Below are positions 44,735-52,663 of a stretch of DNA of 63,615 bases, in pieces. Under the pieces are notes generated by a model. It had not been told where the DNA came from. It did no database searches and saw only the letters and a list, made by a program, of their open reading frames with translations. The stretch is from Oscillospiraceae bacterium (GTDB lineage Bacteria > Bacillota > Clostridia > Oscillospirales > CAG-272): assembly GCA_015064585.1 (NCBI GenBank), contig SVRY01000012.1, positions 1-63,615 of the forward strand. The letters are read 5' to 3'. Numbering within the stretch: the first letter of the stretch is position 1; the number at the start of each line of letters is the position of its first letter. A program made the translations under genes and the position numbers.

Positions 44735-45391
44735 ATGAAAAAAATGAGAATTATTTCCCTGTTGGCTGTAGTCATACTTTTGATTTCTTCGCTCGGCATC
44801 GGTGTACATGCCGCTGAAACAGAAACCAAAGAACCGCTCACTGCCACTGTGGAAAGTACCATCTTGATCGCCGGTGACGATCCCGTCAGCGTCAAGATCA
44901 ACGATGGCACCATTGTATCGGCGAAGTCCTCTAACGAAAAGGTTGCCACTTTTGATCTGAAAACAAATACAATCAAGCCTGTCGGAAAAGGTGATGCCAC
45001 CATCACGATCACCAACAGTTTAGGCGAAACAACCACCGTTGATGTCAAAGTATACGGTTCTTCCCTGTCTTTGGGTGTTGAAACTGCACTTCTCGGAATG
45101 GGTATTGTATTCTCCGTATTGGTCATCATCTGGGCAATCCTCGCTGTCTTCGGCAAGGTTGCTACTGCAGGAACCAAGAAAGAAAAGCCCGCACCCGCTC
45201 CCAAAGCCGCACCTGCACCTGTTGCGCCTGCGCCTACTGCATCCGCCCCCGCTCCTTCGGCAAGTGACGACAGTGAATTGGTTGCCGCTATCACCGCAGC
45301 TGTTTCCCTCTGCATGGACATGCCGGTTGGCAGTTTCCGTGTAGTTTCCTTCCGCAAAACCAACACCAAGCAAGCTTGGAATAAGAAATAA
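44735..45391 (+). CDS. OadG/MmdD-like small pump subunit with Ig-like domain
   Basis: 218 residues from ATG 44735 (GAGGTGG seven bases before). A signal peptide (about 1-27), an Ig-like/BIG2-type region (about 35-107, with SSNEKVATFD and KPVGKGDATITITN), then one membrane helix (about 117-142), an Ala/Pro-rich linker and a C-terminal end (SFRVVSFRKTNTKQAW) as in OadG/MmdD. The usual OadG is about 80-150 residues without an exported Ig-like domain. OadG-type subunits hold the peripheral and membrane parts of the pump together and may bind metal. The Ig-like domain faces outside. Confidence 0.82.
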   Translation: MKKMRIISLLAVVILLISSLGIGVHAAETETKEPLTATVESTILIAGDDPVSVKINDGTIVSAKSSNEKVATFDLKTNTIKPVGKGDATITITNSLGETTTVDVKVYGSSLSLGVETALLGMGIVFSVLVIIWAILAVFGKVATAGTKKEKPAPAPKAAPAPVAPAPTASAPAPSASDDSELVAAITAAVSLCMDMPVGSFRVVSFRKTNTKQAWNKK

Positions 45392-45411
45392 TAATCGAGG
45401 AGAAAAATATC

Positions 45412-45801
45412 ATGAGAAAATTCAGTGTAAATGTAAACGGAAATACCTATATTGTTGAAGTTGAAGAACTGGCAGGCGGTGCTACCGCTCCCGTAGCTGT
45501 ACCCGCTCCTGTAGCAGCTGCTCCTGCTCCCGCCCCCGTGGCTGCACCCGCCGCAGCACCCGCTCCCAAAGCTCCTGCCGGTGCTGAAGGTGCTACCAAA
45601 ATTCCCGCTCCCATGCCCGGCACTGTTGTTGCAGTAAAAGTATCTGCCGGTCAGTCCGTAAAGGCGGGCGATGTTATTTGCGTTCTGGAAGCTATGAAAA
45701 TGGAAAACGATATCGTTTCTCCCGCCGATGGTGTTATTGCAACCGTTTGCGGCAAGGGTACATCTGTCAACAGCGGAGACACTCTGGCAACCCTCAATTG
45801 A
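45412..45801 (+). CDS. Biotin carboxyl carrier protein
   Basis: 129 residues. C-terminal biotinyl domain with the EAMKMEN motif; the biotinylated Lys is residue 96. The N-terminus is a short beta segment and an Ala/Pro-rich flexible linker. It carries CO2 as carboxybiotin between the carboxyltransferases and the membrane decarboxylase. Equivalent to the 1.3S subunit of transcarboxylase and MmdC. Confidence 0.95.
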   Translation: MRKFSVNVNGNTYIVEVEELAGGATAPVAVPAPVAAAPAPAPVAAPAAAPAPKAPAGAEGATKIPAPMPGTVVAVKVSAGQSVKAGDVICVLEAMKMENDIVSPADGVIATVCGKGTSVNSGDTLATLN

Positions 45802-45826
45802 TCCAATTGAAAGGTAGATTATCATC

Positions 45827-47020
45827 ATGCTTGAAACAATCAAGAATTTTCTCTCCACTACCGGTGTAGCCAAACTATTCGGCAGCGGAGATACAGTAGC
45901 CATCCTGCAAACGCTGGCAATGTACTGTATTATCGCAGGGCTCGTCTATTTGGCAATCGTCAAAAAGTTTGAACCGCTGCTGCTTCTGCCCATCGCCATC
46001 GGTATGCTGCTTGCAAACCTGCCCGGTGCTGAACTGATTCACATGGATCTGTTCATTCACGAGGACGGTTCCGATTTCGTAATGCAGGAAGTCATTGAAA
46101 GAGGCGGGTTGATCGACCTATTATATTTGGGTGTTAAACTCGGCATTTATCCTTCCCTCATTTTCATGGGCGTTGGTGCCATGACCGACTTTACTCCCTT
46201 GATCGCTAATCCCAAAACTCTGCTTTTGGGTGCTGCCGCTCAGTTCGGCGTATTCTTTGCATTTATTGGCGCGTTGCTTCTAGGCTTTGCTCCCAATGAA
46301 GCCGCTTCCATCGGTATCATCGGCGGTGCGGACGGCCCCACAGCCATCCTTGTAACCAAAACCTTGGCTCCCACCCTGCTCGGTGCAATTGCAGTAGCAG
46401 CCTACTCCTATATGGCGTTGATCCCGATCATTCAGCCTTTCTTCATGAAGTCTCTGACCACAGAAAAAGAACGCAAGATCCGCATGAGCAATCTGCGTCC
46501 CGTATCCAAAACCGAGAAGATCCTCTTCCCCATTTTGGTTATGGTTGTTGTAGTTCTCATCGTTCCGGATGCCGCCCCTCTGGTAGGCTTCCTCATGCTG
46601 GGTAACCTGATGAACGTCTGCGGCGTGACCGACCGTCTTTCCAAGACAGCACAGAACGGTCTGATGAACGTTTTGACCATCTTCCTTGGTGTTTCTGTCG
46701 GTGCCACTGCCAATGCACAGAACTTCTTAAGCCTTGATACAATCTATATCATTGGGCTTGGCTTGGCAGCATTTGTCTTTGCAACCATTAGCGGAATTTT
46801 GTTCGGTAAGCTGATGTGCTTGTTGACCAAAGGTAAGGTCAATCCTCTGATCGGCTCTGCAGGTGTATCCGCAGTTCCCATGGCGGCAAGAGTTTCTCAG
46901 GACGTTGGCCGTCTGTACGACCCCAACAACTACCTTTTGATGCACGCAATGGGTCCCAATGTAGCAGGCGTTATCGGTTCTGCAGTTGCGGCCGGCGTGT
47001 TCCTCGCACTCTTCAAATAA
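45827..47020 (+). CDS. oadB: Sodium-pumping decarboxylase beta subunit
   Basis: 397 residues. Ten or so membrane helices with the hallmark GGADGPTAI and the VSAVPMAARVSQDVG segments. OadB/MmdB decarboxylates carboxybiotin and exports two Na+ per turnover. The gene gives the operon its energy-conserving role. Starts 25 bp after the biotin carrier gene. The length is a little below the ~430 of well-known members. Confidence 0.95.
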   Translation: MLETIKNFLSTTGVAKLFGSGDTVAILQTLAMYCIIAGLVYLAIVKKFEPLLLLPIAIGMLLANLPGAELIHMDLFIHEDGSDFVMQEVIERGGLIDLLYLGVKLGIYPSLIFMGVGAMTDFTPLIANPKTLLLGAAAQFGVFFAFIGALLLGFAPNEAASIGIIGGADGPTAILVTKTLAPTLLGAIAVAAYSYMALIPIIQPFFMKSLTTEKERKIRMSNLRPVSKTEKILFPILVMVVVVLIVPDAAPLVGFLMLGNLMNVCGVTDRLSKTAQNGLMNVLTIFLGVSVGATANAQNFLSLDTIYIIGLGLAAFVFATISGILFGKLMCLLTKGKVNPLIGSAGVSAVPMAARVSQDVGRLYDPNNYLLMHAMGPNVAGVIGSAVAAGVFLALFK

Positions 47021-47085
47021 TCCATACTTGATTTTTATAGAAAGGAAGTTTTTTACCAAAGCGGTAAAAGACAGGATTCAACGGA

Positions 47086-48486
47086 ATGGCTAAAGTTAAA
47101 ATTTGTGAAACGGTACTTCGTGACTCCCATCAGTCTCTGATCGCAACACGTATGACCACCGAAGAAATGCTGCCCGTTCTCAAACAAATGGATGAGATCG
47201 GATACCATGCAATCGAAGCTTGGGGCGGTGCAACCTTCGACTCCTGCCTGCGTTTTCTGAACGAAGACCCCTGGGAACGTCTTAGAAAGATCCGTGCCGA
47301 AGTTAAAAATACCAAACTGCAAATGCTCTTCCGCGGACAAAACATTCTGGGATATCGTCATTATGCAGACGATGTTGTAGAATACTTCGTACAAAAGTCC
47401 ATTGCAAACGGTATTGATATTCTCCGTATTTTTGACGCGCTGAATGACCCCAGAAACCTGGAAACAGCCATCAAAGCTACTAAAAAGGAAGGCGGTCACG
47501 TACAAGTAGCCATCAGCTACACCACCGGCGAGACCTACACCCCCGAATACTACGTTGATTATACCAGACAGCTGGTAAACATCGGTGCCGACAGTATTTG
47601 TATCAAAGACATGGCAGGTCTTTTAAAGCCCTTTGATGCAGAGATTCTGGTAAAGGCAATCAAGAAGGATTTCCCCGATCTGCCTTTGGAACTGCACACC
47701 CACTATACAAGCGGTTTGGCTTCCATGACCGCCATCAAGGCGATCGAAGCAGGCGTTGATATCATCGACACCGCAATGTCCCCCATGGCTATGGGCACCT
47801 CTCAGCCTCCCACCGAGCCTCTGGTAGCTGCACTTCAGGGTACTCCCTACGATACAGGCTTGGATCTGGACAAGCTGAATGTAATCAGTAAGTACTTCAC
47901 AACTCTTCGCGAAAAGTATCTTGCAAGCGGTTTGATGACCCCCAAGGTACTGAAGGTGGACGTAAATGCGCTTCTGTATCAGGTTCCCGGCGGTATGCTT
48001 TCCAACTTGATCTCCCAGCTCCAGCAACAGGGCAAGCTGGATAAGCTAACCGAGTGTTTGGAAGAGGTTCCGAGAGTCCGTAAGGATGCCGGCAACCCGC
48101 CTCTTGTAACTCCCTCTTCTCAGATCGTTGGTACACAAGCTGTGCTGAACGTTCTTACCGGCGAGCGTTACAAGATGGTTACCAAGGAATTCAAAGGTCT
48201 TGTTCGCGGCGAATACGGTCAAACCGCAGTGCCGATCGATCCCGAATTCCAAAAGAAGATCCTCAAAGATGAAAAGCCCATTACCTGCCGTCCTGCAGAC
48301 CTGCTGAAGCCCGAGCTGGAAGATCTGCGCAAGAAGGTTGCTCCCTATGCAGAACAGGAAGAAGACGTACTCAGCTACGCTCTGTTTGAAACGGTTGCCA
48401 CCAAGTTCTTTGACCAGAGAAAAGCGGCTAAGCTGAATTTGGACGCAGACAATGCAGACAAGGAACAGAAGATCCACACCGTATAA
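47086..48486 (+). CDS. oadA: 5S-type carboxyltransferase (oxaloacetate decarboxylase alpha/pyruvate carboxylase B-like)
   Basis: 466 residues. TIM-barrel HMGL-like carboxyltransferase: ETVLRDSHQSLIATRM at the N-terminus, the metal ligands in HTHYTSG and DSICIKDMAGLLKP, and the PYC_OADA domain at about 290-450. It lacks the biotinyl domain found at the C-terminus of OadA, because the biotin carrier is a separate gene. It transfers CO2 between oxaloacetate (or to pyruvate) and biotin. Together with the 12S-like gene, the full set for a transcarboxylase is present. A short hairpin (47051-47069) lies just before the start. Confidence 0.92.
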   Translation: MAKVKICETVLRDSHQSLIATRMTTEEMLPVLKQMDEIGYHAIEAWGGATFDSCLRFLNEDPWERLRKIRAEVKNTKLQMLFRGQNILGYRHYADDVVEYFVQKSIANGIDILRIFDALNDPRNLETAIKATKKEGGHVQVAISYTTGETYTPEYYVDYTRQLVNIGADSICIKDMAGLLKPFDAEILVKAIKKDFPDLPLELHTHYTSGLASMTAIKAIEAGVDIIDTAMSPMAMGTSQPPTEPLVAALQGTPYDTGLDLDKLNVISKYFTTLREKYLASGLMTPKVLKVDVNALLYQVPGGMLSNLISQLQQQGKLDKLTECLEEVPRVRKDAGNPPLVTPSSQIVGTQAVLNVLTGERYKMVTKEFKGLVRGEYGQTAVPIDPEFQKKILKDEKPITCRPADLLKPELEDLRKKVAPYAEQEEDVLSYALFETVATKFFDQRKAAKLNLDADNADKEQKIHTV

Positions 48487-48496
48487 TTCATAAAAC

Positions 48497-48533
48497 AAAA
48501 ATCACAGGTTTTCAAAAAACCTGTGATTTTTTG
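48497..48533. terminator. Bidirectional terminator between the Na+-pump operon and the XRE-ending operon
   Basis: A 16-bp stem, AAAAATCACAGGTTTT (48497-48512) with the complement ending at 48531. It overlaps the stop codon (48512-48514) and last codons of the opposing XRE gene, so one arm is coding. Confidence 0.88.
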
Positions 48534-48733
48534 TTTACAAAGAAATCGTTTACCGAACAATTCAGTACCATGGCAAGATCGGGCAGTACCGTAATATCAG
48601 GATACGCTCTCTCTCCTTCCCATTTGGAAACCGCCTGCGCACTCACGCCAAAAAGTTTTCCAAAGTCACTTTGACTGATTCTATTAACCTTCCTGTACTG
48701 TATAACGAGTTCTGCAATGCGTATATTGTTCAT
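48512..48733 (-). CDS. Small XRE-type regulator
   Basis: 73 residues, essentially only the helix-turn-helix (SQSDFGKLFGVSAQAVSKWEGERAYPDITVL). The start overlaps the ArsR-DUF2087 stop by 4 bp, so it is translated from the same message. It is the last gene of the five-gene operon 48512-50662. Confidence 0.88.
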   Translation of the reverse strand: MNNIRIAELVIQYRKVNRISQSDFGKLFGVSAQAVSKWEGERAYPDITVLPDLAMVLNCSVNDFFVNKKSQVF

Positions 48734-49266
48734 TTTTTCGTCACCTTATACAGTTCATGGTCGCGTGTCATAAAACCGAAAGCAATCATCTCACGGCGCA
48801 AAGTACAGTAATCGGGATGATACTTTGCAAGAATTTCACTGACCTCTTTTTCGGTATATTCCCTGCCTACATTAAAATTTTCAAGCAGTTTAAACAGTAC
48901 AATCTCACGCTTTTTCTGCTGAACGGGTATTTTTTGCAATTTTCCGTATTTGAAAAAATTGGAGAGTACTTCTCTTCGGTACTTATCTTCCGGATCTTCC
49001 GCCGCTTCGGGAGTGATCACAAGCTCTCGCAAGGTTTTATCAAAAACTTCACTCTTGAGTGAGTAAATAATATAAAATTGTGAACGAGATGCCGAAACAA
49101 TTCCTGCCTGCTCCATTTTTTTCAGATGATAACAAACGGTGGCAGGGGTCATTGCAAGCCGCGTGGCAATTAACTCCACATAAGAATCTTCTTTGGCAAG
49201 AATGTTCACGATCTTCATTCTGGTTTCATCGGCAAGCAGCTTCAATAGCTTTAACGTATCTTCCAT
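48730..49266 (-). CDS. ArsR-type regulator with DUF2087 domain
   Basis: 178 residues from ATG 49266, with GGAGA before it. N-terminal winged helix (DETRMKIVNILAKEDSYVELIATRLAMTPATVCYHLKKMEQAGIVSA), C-terminal DUF2087 (about 125-175, YTEKEVSEILAKYHPDYCTLRREMIAFGFM). DUF2087 proteins are often regulators with or without an HTH in Firmicutes. The start overlaps the preceding gene stop (TGATG). No Cys pair for metal sensing is visible in the expected place. Confidence 0.9.
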   Translation of the reverse strand: MEDTLKLLKLLADETRMKIVNILAKEDSYVELIATRLAMTPATVCYHLKKMEQAGIVSASRSQFYIIYSLKSEVFDKTLRELVITPEAAEDPEDKYRREVLSNFFKYGKLQKIPVQQKKREIVLFKLLENFNVGREYTEKEVSEILAKYHPDYCTLRREMIAFGFMTRDHELYKVTKK

Positions 49267-49775
49267 CACTTCTCTCCTTTGGCAAGCTCCGGATATACAT
49301 TGTTTTCCCTGCGCCATTCTTTCCATGCCGCAAGCACAGATTCTACAGCGTCCAGCTTCAGCCCTAACTCAAATATCAGCGCTGTTTCGCCTGCCGCTTC
49401 CGCACGCGAAAGCTGGCTGCGGTACATTAAAACGAACTGCTCTTTCATCCATATTTCCCCATAAAGTGCTGCTGTCATGTGCAGTTTTTCTTCACAATCC
49501 GCACTTTCATACGCTTTTTTTATTTCGGGAAACATTCGCATAAAATATGGCATGCGGCGGGATTTAATTTCAATACATTTCGCACGTTCGGTTTCACCCA
49601 TCGCATTATATAAAAGTCCCGCATGCAAGCACAAGCTGTACATTCCTTTTTCGATCATCAATGCCTTTTTCTCAGTTTTGGCACCCTTATCCAGTACCCT
49701 CAGTTTCTCATCTACGATTCTTTCCTTTTCCAAAACGATCTCGGCAAGGGCTTTTTCAATTTCAATCGGTGTCAT
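49266..49775 (-). CDS. Helical cytoplasmic protein of unknown function
   Basis: 169 residues from ATG 49775 (AAAGGAG eight bases before). All-helical, charged, with many Glu/Lys, without signal peptide or membrane helix. Its start is 23 bp after the preceding 153-residue protein gene, and its stop overlaps the ArsR-type start, so it is part of the same operon. It resembles a TPR-like or four-helix bundle but I recognise no domain. Confidence 0.8.
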   Translation of the reverse strand: MTPIEIEKALAEIVLEKERIVDEKLRVLDKGAKTEKKALMIEKGMYSLCLHAGLLYNAMGETERAKCIEIKSRRMPYFMRMFPEIKKAYESADCEEKLHMTAALYGEIWMKEQFVLMYRSQLSRAEAAGETALIFELGLKLDAVESVLAAWKEWRRENNVYPELAKGEK

Positions 49776-49797
49776 TTTTCTCTCCTTTCGATTCTTC

Positions 49798-50259
49798 TCA
49801 TGCATTTTCAATACACGCAAGCGCAAACGCATGTCCTTCCAGATAGGTTGTCAATTCTACTCTCTCCCAATCGTTTGCTGTTTCCCATTTTTTCTGTTTT
49901 TCTGCCATCAGTGCTGCAATAAATGCCTTGATTCCCAGATACAGTCCCAAATCCGGCTTGTCTTCTTCATTTGCATTACGGTAGGCTTCCATCGCGCTTT
50001 CGTTTTCCAAAAGCATTTCGTAAACGGGCTTCATGCAATAACAGGTGTCTTTTAAAGTATTTTTCAGTCTGTAACAGTTATGAAACATTGCCCAGATATT
50101 TGAGATCCCCGCGTCACGATACTTGGCACATTTATATGCGGCAATTTCCCTTTTCTTTTTTGCAGGATCGCCGTCCAGCTCCTTGCAAAACGCGTTCAGA
50201 CGCGCCCACTCCGCCCTGATGCTTTCGGTTGCCATTATGTAAAATTTCGATTCGTTCAT
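49798..50259 (-). CDS. Helical protein of unknown function
   Basis: 153 residues from ATG 50259 (TTGGAGGT before it). Cys-containing, helical: WAMFHNCYRLKNTLKDTCYCMKPVYEML. No known domain. Its first 128 bp overlap the 3' end of the YkgJ gene in another frame. Two small unknown helical proteins in a row next to a regulator pair suggest a stress or toxin/defence-type operon, but there is no direct support for that. Confidence 0.78.
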   Translation of the reverse strand: MNESKFYIMATESIRAEWARLNAFCKELDGDPAKKKREIAAYKCAKYRDAGISNIWAMFHNCYRLKNTLKDTCYCMKPVYEMLLENESAMEAYRNANEEDKPDLGLYLGIKAFIAALMAEKQKKWETANDWERVELTTYLEGHAFALACIENA

Positions 50260-50662
50260 AATAACCTCCAATCGTGTTTTCTTTCTTTGCTTCCTCTTTC
50301 TTTTTGATCTTAACATAGTGATGAACAAGTACAGTCGTTTCTTCCTCTGACAGAAAGCGCTCCGGTACGCAACCTTCGCACTGCATTAGCTCGCTTGTAC
50401 CGAATATTCTGCATATAAAAGGTCTGTTCTCATATACCAAGCACCGCCCATTCTTTAAATGCACACACAGTCCGTCCCACCAATATCCACCCATCCTCTT
50501 TTCTTCGCTTGGCGAAAACTGGATCATATTGGCACAACATTTTGTACACCCCGCTTGGCAGGTGGATCTTGGTATTTTTTTGTAGATTTCTTGTAATTCC
50601 ATCGCTTTTGTTTTGCTCGGCACCATCGCTGACTGCTTATCGCACGTTTTTGATATTACCAT
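50132..50662 (-). CDS. YkgJ-family cysteine cluster protein
   Basis: 176 residues from ATG 50662 (AAGGAG six bases before). The metal-binding CxxxCxxCC cluster is present (STCQAGCTKCCANMIQFSPSE), followed by GLCVHLKNGRCLVYENRPFICRIF and QCEGC. These proteins bind zinc or an iron-sulfur cluster; some are methyltransferase-associated. The C-terminal ~45 residues are encoded in the part that overlaps the next gene and look unlike the family; the normal end may be near residue 132. A frameshift or a lost stop is possible. First gene of the operon. Confidence 0.82.
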   Translation of the reverse strand: MVISKTCDKQSAMVPSKTKAMELQEIYKKIPRSTCQAGCTKCCANMIQFSPSEEKRMGGYWWDGLCVHLKNGRCLVYENRPFICRIFGTSELMQCEGCVPERFLSEEETTVLVHHYVKIKKKEEAKKENTIGGYYERIEILHNGNRKHQGGVGASERVLQGAGRRSCKKEKGNCRI

Positions 50663-50801
50663 AGCAATCTCCTTATCATTTAAAGCGATCACATTCCCGG
50701 GTATGTATCTTCTTTGGTTTGAGTATAACATACTGACATATCGTTGTCAATAGTGATTTGATGAATTTCTAATCACTTAAACCAATGGTTTAAAAGGAAA
50801 A

Positions 50802-50826
50802 ATCCGAATGCTGTTCACATTCGGAT
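50802..50826 (-). terminator. Terminator of the TetR gene
   Basis: ATCCGAATG (50802-50810) pairs with CATTCGGAT (50818-50826); the minus-strand 3' side is TTTTTCCTTTT. It lies 6 bp past the stop of the TetR gene. Confidence 0.8.
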
Positions 50827-50832
50827 CTTCAA

Positions 50833-51381
50833 TTATAACTCTTCTTCTAAAACCTTCCTAATCATCACAAAGGTTTCTTCGGTATTCGACAGCTCTTCAT
50901 GCTCCAACATAGTCGTGATCCCGTAGATCTTCGCCTTGATAGCAAGGGTGCGCAGTTTGATATTTTCCTCGCTGGCGTCTATATGGTGACAGTAGGACTG
51001 TATTAACGCATCTATATCCGCAAAGCTATGCTCCTCGGTGCTGTTTTCTTTGTTGTATGCCGACAACACCTTACGGTAGCTTGGATTGGTGACCCAAAAG
51101 CGGATATAGGCTATGCATACCTCCAGTAAACACCTGCTGTCATCCCCCTCAAAGATCATAAGGATCTGATCCCGCAAAAGTTCCCACTGGGCATTGATAT
51201 AACGGATAATTTCTAAAATCAATTCATCCTTGTTTTTAAAATGCTTGTAGGGTGCGGCGCAGGAAATACCGCACTGGGAAGCAATTTTACGAAGGGAAAA
51301 ACCTGCAATTCCGTTGTCGGCAATCTCTTTTGCGCCGGTTACGATCAACCGATCACGCAAAGTATCCTTATTTTCTTCCAA
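50833..51381 (-). CDS. TetR-family regulator
   Basis: 182 residues with a TTG start at 51381 (AGGTG seven bases before). N-terminal helix-turn-helix: IADNGIAGFSLRKIASQCGISCAAPYKHFKNKDELI. The C-terminal part is the ligand and dimer domain. It is divergent from the aro operon; a 19-bp palindrome between them (51513-51531) makes it the likely repressor of that operon, and its ligand could be an aromatic amino acid or precursor. Confidence 0.9.
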   Translation of the reverse strand: MEENKDTLRDRLIVTGAKEIADNGIAGFSLRKIASQCGISCAAPYKHFKNKDELILEIIRYINAQWELLRDQILMIFEGDDSRCLLEVCIAYIRFWVTNPSYRKVLSAYNKENSTEEHSFADIDALIQSYCHHIDASEENIKLRTLAIKAKIYGITTMLEHEELSNTEETFVMIRKVLEEEL

Positions 51382-51477
51382 TGCATATCACCTGCCTCTT
51401 CTTTATTTTATTATCGCATACTTTTTATAAAAAAGCAATTCGCATTGAAAAAATTTATAAAAATTTTTTCAAAATTA

Positions 51478-51506
51478 TTGACAGCGAGATATATTTATGC
51501 TACAAT
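51478..51506 (+). promoter_or_regulatory. Promoter of the shikimate/aromatic amino acid operon
   Basis: TTGACA (51478-51483), 17 bp, TACAAT (51501-51506). The 19-bp palindrome begins seven bases after the -10, at the transcription start. Confidence 0.85.
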
Positions 51507-51512
51507 ACACGC

Positions 51513-51531
51513 AAGTTAACAGTGTTAACTT
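51513..51531. promoter_or_regulatory. Operator palindrome of the aro operon (probable TetR site)
   Basis: AAGTTAACA (51513-51521), G, TGTTAACTT (51523-51531): a perfect 9-bp inverted repeat. Its position at the start point of the aro transcript next to a divergent TetR gene is typical of a repressor site. Confidence 0.75.
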
Positions 51532-51558
51532 GATAATTTTATGAAGGAGAGCATGCAT

Positions 51559-52653
51559 ATGGATAAGCTAATCAAAGCAAGAACAGAAATAGAAGATATC
51601 GATAAGGAAATGGCAGAGCTGTTTGTGAAGCGCATGCATGCCGTTCGATCGGTTTCCGAATATAAGACCGAACACGGTCTTCCCATATATGATCCGCAAA
51701 GAGAAGAAGCACTGATCGCCAAAAACTCCTCCCGTGTGGAGAACGATCAACTACGATCCTATTATATTGAATTTTTGAGGGATACCATGAAGATCTCCCG
51801 TCAATACCAAGAGCAGTTGGCAAACGGTATGAGAGTGGCATTTTCCGGCGTTCCCGGTGCGTTTGCCTCCATTGCCGCCGGTAAGATTTTCAATAAAGCG
51901 GTACAGGTACCCTACCCCGATTTTAAAAGTGCCTATAACGCCGTAGTGAACGGAGACTGTGACTGTGCGGTGCTTCCCATTGAAAACAGCACCACGGGTG
52001 AGGTGGGACAGGTGCTTGACATGATGTTCTCGGGACCTCTTTATGTCAGCGGTGTTTACAATCTTTCTATCACCCAGCATTTGATGGCGCTTCCCGGTAC
52101 TCATCTTTCAGATATTAAGAAGGTTATCAGCCATCCGCAGGCACTTTCCCAGTGCGCACCCTACATCCGCAAGCACGGCTTTGAACAGTCCGAATATGCA
52201 AATACTGCCATGGCAGCGCAATTTGTAAAGGAACAAAATTCGCCCAATCTTGCCGCCATTGCCAGCGAAGAAACTGCCAAACTGTATGGGCTGGAGATCA
52301 TCGAAAAGAATATCAACGAAGCCAGCCAAAACACAACGCGGTTTGCGGTACTGACCAGAACCCTCACAAACGATGGAAATTCTTCCGATAAACATTCCAT
52401 TTTGATGTTCACCGTACGCAATGAAGCGGGCTCGCTGGCAAAAGCCATCAACATCATCGGTCTTTACGGCTATAACCTGCGCTGTCTTCGCAGCCGTCCC
52501 ATGAAAGAACTTCTCTGGCAATACTATTTCTACGCCGAAGCGGAAGGCGATCTGGCAAGTGAAAACGGAAAACAGCTCATGGTTGCTCTTAGCAATTGTT
52601 GCGATAAACTGCGCATGTTCGGCAGTTTCAAATATCCAGCCGACCTGCACTAA
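51559..52653 (+). CDS. pheA: Bifunctional chorismate mutase/prephenate dehydratase
   Basis: 364 residues from ATG 51559 (GAAGGAGA nine bases before). AroQ-class chorismate mutase domain (about 1-85: RTEIEDIDKEMAELFVKRMHAV), prephenate dehydratase (about 95-270; ISHPQALSQC and NTTRFAVL with the catalytic Thr), and a C-terminal ACT domain (about 280-355; LRCLRSRPM) for feedback by phenylalanine. It converts chorismate to phenylpyruvate. First gene of the operon with the whole shikimate pathway. Confidence 0.96.
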   Translation: MDKLIKARTEIEDIDKEMAELFVKRMHAVRSVSEYKTEHGLPIYDPQREEALIAKNSSRVENDQLRSYYIEFLRDTMKISRQYQEQLANGMRVAFSGVPGAFASIAAGKIFNKAVQVPYPDFKSAYNAVVNGDCDCAVLPIENSTTGEVGQVLDMMFSGPLYVSGVYNLSITQHLMALPGTHLSDIKKVISHPQALSQCAPYIRKHGFEQSEYANTAMAAQFVKEQNSPNLAAIASEETAKLYGLEIIEKNINEASQNTTRFAVLTRTLTNDGNSSDKHSILMFTVRNEAGSLAKAINIIGLYGYNLRCLRSRPMKELLWQYYFYAEAEGDLASENGKQLMVALSNCCDKLRMFGSFKYPADLH

Positions 52654-52663
52654 AGGAGAAAAA

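Noticed and set aside
44620..45903. Minus-strand frame of 427 codons across the pump operon
   Set aside because: It crosses three good plus-strand genes with ribosome binding sites and biotinylation and membrane motifs; the minus frame is only low-complexity glycine/serine/valine sequence.
43299..48486. Acetyl-CoA carboxylase operon
   Set aside because: There is no biotin carboxylase gene, and OadB-type pump and OadA-type genes are present, so a decarboxylase/transcarboxylase is the better call.
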